From Pseudomonadota bacterium (GTDB lineage Bacteria > Pseudomonadota > Alphaproteobacteria > Rhizobiales > Devosiaceae): DNA of 11,622 nucleotides. The DNA lies in assembly GCA_023415605.1 (NCBI GenBank), contig JAEZKB010000032.1, positions 1-11,622 of the forward strand, written 5' to 3'. The notes beneath the pieces are model-generated. The model was not told the DNA's origin. It did no database searches and saw only the letters and a list, made by a program, of their open reading frames with translations. This document shows, in pieces, positions 6,748 to 11,622 of the stretch (positions within the stretch are counted from its first letter, which is position 1; the number at the start of each line of letters is the position of its first letter). The position numbers and the translations under genes were made by a program.

Positions 6748-6818
6748 GGTGTGGTCACGTCATGAGAGATATGGCACCCGGGCAGGGCCTTCTCAAGCCG
6801 TCGGCGTGCGGCGGAACG

Positions 6819-7418
6819 TCAGCCGCGCGGGTCGGCTGGATCGACGCAGCAGGTGCCGTCCGAGCGGGTAGAGAAATTGGCGACGAGGAAGTCGATCATC
6901 GGTCGGGCGTCGGCGGCTTCACTGAGGTCGACGATGCACTGTATGGCGTAGTTTCGACCTCCATCAACGGCTTCCGCGTAAACTATCTTGGCCGGCACAC
7001 CGAATGGCGAATTGTCGGCCTCGGCCTCATAGATCAGCGCCGGGCCGCTCTGGAAATTCGTCGTCGACTGATTGGTGATGCGGAAACCGGGGAAGTCGGG
7101 ACTCCAGGTGGATATGATCTCGCCGGTATTGAGGTTGGCGAGCGCCGACTCAGCCGTCCAGTCCGCCGGCGCCCCGTCACCCACCAAGGCATCGCACTGC
7201 ATGATCGCGTTCGGATGCTGAAGGGTGATGACGGTAACATCACTGCCGTCATCGATGACCCGCAGGACATCCGGATAGATCACGGTGAAAGGGCGCTCGG
7301 GAGTGGAGCCCTGAATGATCTGCATGGGCACACTCTCCTGGGCGATCACCGGTGGCGTCGCGGCCAGAGCGAGTGCTGCAAGAAGGGTCACGCCCTGCGG
7401 CACGCCGAACTTTTTCAT
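6819..7418 (-). CDS. secreted protein of unknown function
   Basis: A 199-residue protein that I cannot assign to a named family. The first 26 residues are a clear Sec signal peptide: MKK, then a hydrophobic stretch LLAALALAA, then PPVIA with likely cleavage before QE. The mature part should be periplasmic or secreted and has no further membrane segment. It has four cysteines, C75, C161 and the adjacent pair C190-C191 close to the end, within FLVANFSTRSDGTCCVDP. Such spacing suggests one or two disulfides or metal binding. The region is rich in short strand-like segments (VTVITLQHP, AKIVYAEA). The ATG at 7418 has a strong AGGGGAAG site (7422-7429). It lies 103 bases after purL and 84 bases before bolA, in the same direction, and probably rides on the same transcript or has its own promoter in the gap. 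Confidence 0.75.
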   Translation of the reverse strand: MKKFGVPQGVTLLAALALAATPPVIAQESVPMQIIQGSTPERPFTVIYPDVLRVIDDGSDVTVITLQHPNAIMQCDALVGDGAPADWTAESALANLNTGEIISTWSPDFPGFRITNQSTTNFQSGPALIYEAEADNSPFGVPAKIVYAEAVDGGRNYAIQCIVDLSEAADARPMIDFLVANFSTRSDGTCCVDPADPRG

Positions 7419-7521
7419 GGGCTTCCCCTATACTGATACTGAGGGTCTGGCAGTCAAAGACGACGGCAAAGTGACCGTAACGGAAACGCTCCGACCTGCA
7501 AACCCGGCCTGTGAAGAAGCG

Positions 7522-9750
<2,229 letters not shown>

Positions 9751-9833
9751 GGTCGATTCCTCTGCGGCGACAATGGCGCCTCCATAACCGATGCGGCGCC
9801 CGATGGCACGGGCAGATTGCGATTTCCCCGCCC
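9751..9833 (-). other. 83-base gap before purL
   Basis: The gap holds the purL ribosome site and one small hairpin, GCCCG with CGGGC around a six-base loop at 9798-9813, without a following U run. I see no clear promoter and no riboswitch-like fold. Read-through from the membrane protein genes into purL seems likely. Confidence 0.35.
9758..9763 (-). promoter_or_regulatory. ribosome binding site deciding the purL GTG start
   Basis: AGAGGA on the minus strand, seven bases before the GTG at 9750. The first in-frame ATG is 15 codons further in and has no comparable site, so GTG is preferred. Confidence 0.65.
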
Positions 9834-10460
9834 TCAGACGGTGCGGCGCCGCGCCAGCCAGCGATCGAAACAGATCACGATGGCGAAAAGCCCCACGAGC
9901 GCCGCCAGCACGACGAGGCAGTTGAGCACCACCTGTACGTAGCCGAGACGGTTGGCTTCGAGGATGGGGTAGGGATATTCGCCGACCACTGCGCCACGCA
10001 ACATTGTCCAGACGAGCCACAGGGCAATCGGCAACAGCATCCAGCCGATGTCGCCAAACCGCAGCGAACCCTTGGGCTGGAACGCCAGCCACCAGGCGAC
10101 ATAGAGGACCGGTGCACCGTAGTGCAGGGCCGTGTCGGCGACCTTGGCCCAACCTTGCGGCGCCCAGAGGCCTGCCAGCAGCAAGTGGTAGAACACCATG
10201 ACGAGGACGATGGCGCCGACCATCATGCCGCGCGTCACCGGCGATCGCCACCAGCCCAGCCAGCGCCAGTCGACCAGCGTGCTCATGTAGATAGCGACCA
10301 ACATCAGGTTGGTGAGGATGGTGAAGTAGGTGAAGAAGAATACGAGCGCATCAACCAGATTGTGGCCGTTGCTTATTCGGAGGCCGATACTGATCGAGCC
10401 CTGCAGGATCACCGCGGCGAGTCCGAGTACAACACCCGCCATCGCCACGATCCGACCCAT
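9834..10460 (-). CDS. Pr6Pr-like membrane protein, second paralogue
   Basis: A 208-residue integral membrane protein with about six hydrophobic segments, resembling the family annotated Pr6Pr (predicted six-membrane-segment protein, related to FAR-17a/AIG1-like proteins); its function is unknown. It shares most of its framework with the gene just upstream: TYFTxLTNL (44-52), WRWLGWxRxP (65-74), LVMVFYH (86-92), LHY (112-114), LRGA (154-157), YPYxIL (162-167), LGY (172-174) and a basic LARRR end. H92 and H113 are conserved in both copies and could bind metal or act in catalysis, as in FAR-17a-like hydrolases; this is inference. The ATG at 10460 overlaps the preceding stop as TGATG and has GGAGGG seven bases before it. 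A longer frame from 10517 would lie inside the upstream gene and is not supported. Confidence 0.78.
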   Translation of the reverse strand: MGRIVAMAGVVLGLAAVILQGSISIGLRISNGHNLVDALVFFFTYFTILTNLMLVAIYMSTLVDWRWLGWWRSPVTRGMMVGAIVLVMVFYHLLLAGLWAPQGWAKVADTALHYGAPVLYVAWWLAFQPKGSLRFGDIGWMLLPIALWLVWTMLRGAVVGEYPYPILEANRLGYVQVVLNCLVVLAALVGLFAIVICFDRWLARRRTV

Positions 10461-11110
10461 CAGGCTACCCTCCGCCTCTTGCCCAGAATCCCGTCGAGCC
10501 AGACCAGCACCGCACAAAAGAGCGTCACGGCGACGAAGATGATGCCGACACCGATGGCGACGCCGCCATAGCCGAGCTTGTCGGGGTTGAGGATGTCATA
10601 GGGATATTCGTGCGCCCAGAGGGCGCCGCGGAGCAAAACCCAGGCGACGTAAACCAGACCTGGAATCCACATCACCGGGATGTCGCGGAATTTGAGCGTG
10701 CCGTGTCCGGCGAACAGCGCCCACCACACGAGGTAGGCGATGGGTGTCACGTAGTGGAGAAGGAAGGTCGCGACGGCGAGAGCGCCCTCCATCTTGTAGT
10801 AGGGCGCCAGCATGAAGTGGTAAAACACCATCACCAGTGTGATGAACCCGGCCATCAGCGCCTGCGTCTTCGGCTGGCGGAACCAGCCGAGCCATCGCCA
10901 GCCCGTCAGTTCGCTCAGATAGACCAGCACCAGCCCCAGATTGGTGAGGTGGGTGAAATAGGTCCAGAAATTGATGAACGCGTCCGGGAAGGATCGGGCG
11001 ACCGGATTAACAGCCGAGACCGTCAGCAATGACGGAAAGATCATCCAGGCGTCGATGACGAGGCCGGCGATGCCGACGAGCAACGCCAGGAGGGCAAACA
11101 ATTTCGGCAA
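10460..11110 (-). CDS. Pr6Pr-like membrane protein, first paralogue
   Basis: A 216-residue membrane protein with about six hydrophobic segments, paralogous to the next gene downstream. Shared positions include TYFTHLTNL (50-58), WRWLGWFRQP (71-80), LVMVFYH (92-98), LHY (118-120), LRGA (160-163), YPYDIL (169-174), LGY (179-181) and a basic C-terminus KRRR. Conserved histidines H98 and H119 lie in or near membrane segments. The role is unknown; the position between purQ and purL gives no direct clue. The start I chose is the TTG at 11110, eight bases after the purQ stop. It lacks a good ribosome site and would depend on purQ translation. The first in-frame ATG (M23) would remove most of the first membrane segment, so I prefer TTG, with some doubt. 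Confidence 0.75.
   Translation of the reverse strand: MPKLFALLALLVGIAGLVIDAWMIFPSLLTVSAVNPVARSFPDAFINFWTYFTHLTNLGLVLVYLSELTGWRWLGWFRQPKTQALMAGFITLVMVFYHFMLAPYYKMEGALAVATFLLHYVTPIAYLVWWALFAGHGTLKFRDIPVMWIPGLVYVAWVLLRGALWAHEYPYDILNPDKLGYGGVAIGVGIIFVAVTLFCAVLVWLDGILGKRRRVA
10468..10473 (-). promoter_or_regulatory. ribosome binding site for the second Pr6Pr-like gene
   Basis: GGAGGG on the minus strand, within the last codons of the upstream paralogue and seven bases before the ATG at 10460. Together with the TGATG overlap it fixes that start and points to coupled translation. Confidence 0.65.
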
Positions 11111-11118
11111 TTGATCGA

Positions 11119-11622
11119 TCAGGCAACCTGTTGAAGCAGCCCGGAGAATAGGGCGCGGCCGTCCGATCCGCCATGGGCGGATTCGATCAAATTCTCGGGG
11201 TGCGGCATCAGTCCGAGCACCGTCTTATCCCGGTTGAAGACGCCGGCAATGTCGTTGATCGAGCCGTTGGGGTTGGTGCCTTCGGCATAGCGGAACGCTA
11301 CCTGATCATTGCCTTCGATCGCGGCCAGCGTCTCGGCGTCGGCGAAATAGTTGCCGTCATGATGGGCGACGGGGCAGCGGATGATCTGGCCCTTGGTATA
11401 GCCGCGCGTGAACTCGGTGTTGGCATTGGTCACTTCGAGTTTCACTTCCCGACAGACGAATTTGAGCGAGGTGTTGCGCATCAGCGCCCCCGGCAACAGG
11501 CCGGCTTCGATGAGGATCTGGAAGCCGTTGCAGACGCCGAGCACCTTGACGCCCTTTTCGGCCCGCTCGCGCACAACGTCCATCACCGGCGAACGCGCCG
11601 CGATGGCGCCGCAGCGCAGGTA
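11119..11622 (-). CDS. purQ: phosphoribosylformylglycinamidine synthase subunit PurQ, partial
   Basis: The 167 C-terminal codons of PurQ; the start is beyond the right edge. It is the class I glutamine amidotransferase that releases ammonia for PurL. The visible part begins YLRCGAIAARSPVM and carries the catalytic cysteine in VLGVCNGFQIL (visible residue 32), the PVAHHDGNYF block, and the LGLMPHPEN end motif that supplies the histidine and glutamate of the Cys-His-Glu triad. The frame is open through the window edge, so the ATG at 11586 is internal. The usual partner purL lies about 1.4 kb downstream in the same direction, after two membrane protein genes instead of next to purQ as is common. 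No defect is visible. Confidence 0.96.
   Translation of the reverse strand, partial: YLRCGAIAARSPVMDVVRERAEKGVKVLGVCNGFQILIEAGLLPGALMRNTSLKFVCREVKLEVTNANTEFTRGYTKGQIIRCPVAHHDGNYFADAETLAAIEGNDQVAFRYAEGTNPNGSINDIAGVFNRDKTVLGLMPHPENLIESAHGGSDGRALFSGLLQQVA

Noticed and set aside
5689..6765. Plus-strand open frame of 358 codons opposite GNAT, HAD and bolA
   Set aside because: Antisense of three recognised genes, with no family signature.
7427..7457. Promoter-like TTGACT and TATAGG on the minus strand before the secreted protein gene
   Set aside because: The spacing is 19 bases and the -10 overlaps the ribosome site, so the transcript would start too close to the ATG to include it. Probably chance, although the gap may still hold a promoter.
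9798..9813. Hairpin GCCCG/CGGGC before purL as a terminator
   Set aside because: Only a five-base stem and no U run on either strand.
9751..10251. N-terminal extension of purL by 167 codons
   Set aside because: The extension lies in another frame of the upstream membrane protein gene and is not PurL-like; GTG at 9750 has a good ribosome site and the expected length.

Overview
The window looks like a chromosomal core region of a GC-rich alphaproteobacterium. Hyphomicrobiales (Devosia or rhizobia-like) is my best guess. The reasons are the four-partner type of purine synthesis (separate small PurL and PurQ), the purQ...purL...bolA...grxD gene order that I know from that order, and protein sequences close to rhizobial BolA, monothiol glutaredoxin and TtcA. 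The placement is from memory of the families and not from a search. I see no tRNA, rRNA, CRISPR array, insertion sequence, phage gene or toxin-antitoxin pair.

Left part, plus strand (1-1966): the 3' end of ttcA (tRNA 2-thiocytidine synthetase), an inositol monophosphatase family phosphatase, and a class I SAM-dependent methyltransferase with a TTG start. The methyltransferase stop codon overlaps the stop codon of a convergent gene. Middle-left, minus strand (1963-4551): two major facilitator superfamily exporters or permeases in tandem, first a monocarboxylate-permease-like one, then a Bcr/CflA-type drug exporter. A 175-bp divergent intergenic region with a marked dyad separates them from a small plus-strand Dabb-domain protein (4727-5044), which in turn overlaps grxD tail to tail.

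Right part, minus strand (5028-11622), read in the direction of transcription: purQ (cut by the window edge), two tandem paralogous Pr6Pr-like membrane proteins, purL, a secreted protein of unknown function, bolA, a HAD-family hydrolase, a GNAT acetyltransferase that carries a frameshift, and grxD. Several junctions overlap by 1-4 bases (TGATG, TTGA, GTGA), so much of this block is probably translationally coupled. PurQ releases ammonia from glutamine and PurL uses it to make FGAM in purine synthesis. BolA and the CGFS glutaredoxin are known partners in iron-sulfur cluster and iron handling. The membrane pair, the secreted protein, the HAD hydrolase and the GNAT are insertions into this old block.

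The most notable points are the single-base frameshift that splits the GNAT gene, the duplicated membrane protein gene between purQ and purL, the compound inverted repeat in the divergent promoter region, and two convergent gene pairs whose coding regions overlap at the 3' ends. I did not find a convincing new multi-gene system; most of the window is ordinary housekeeping DNA.
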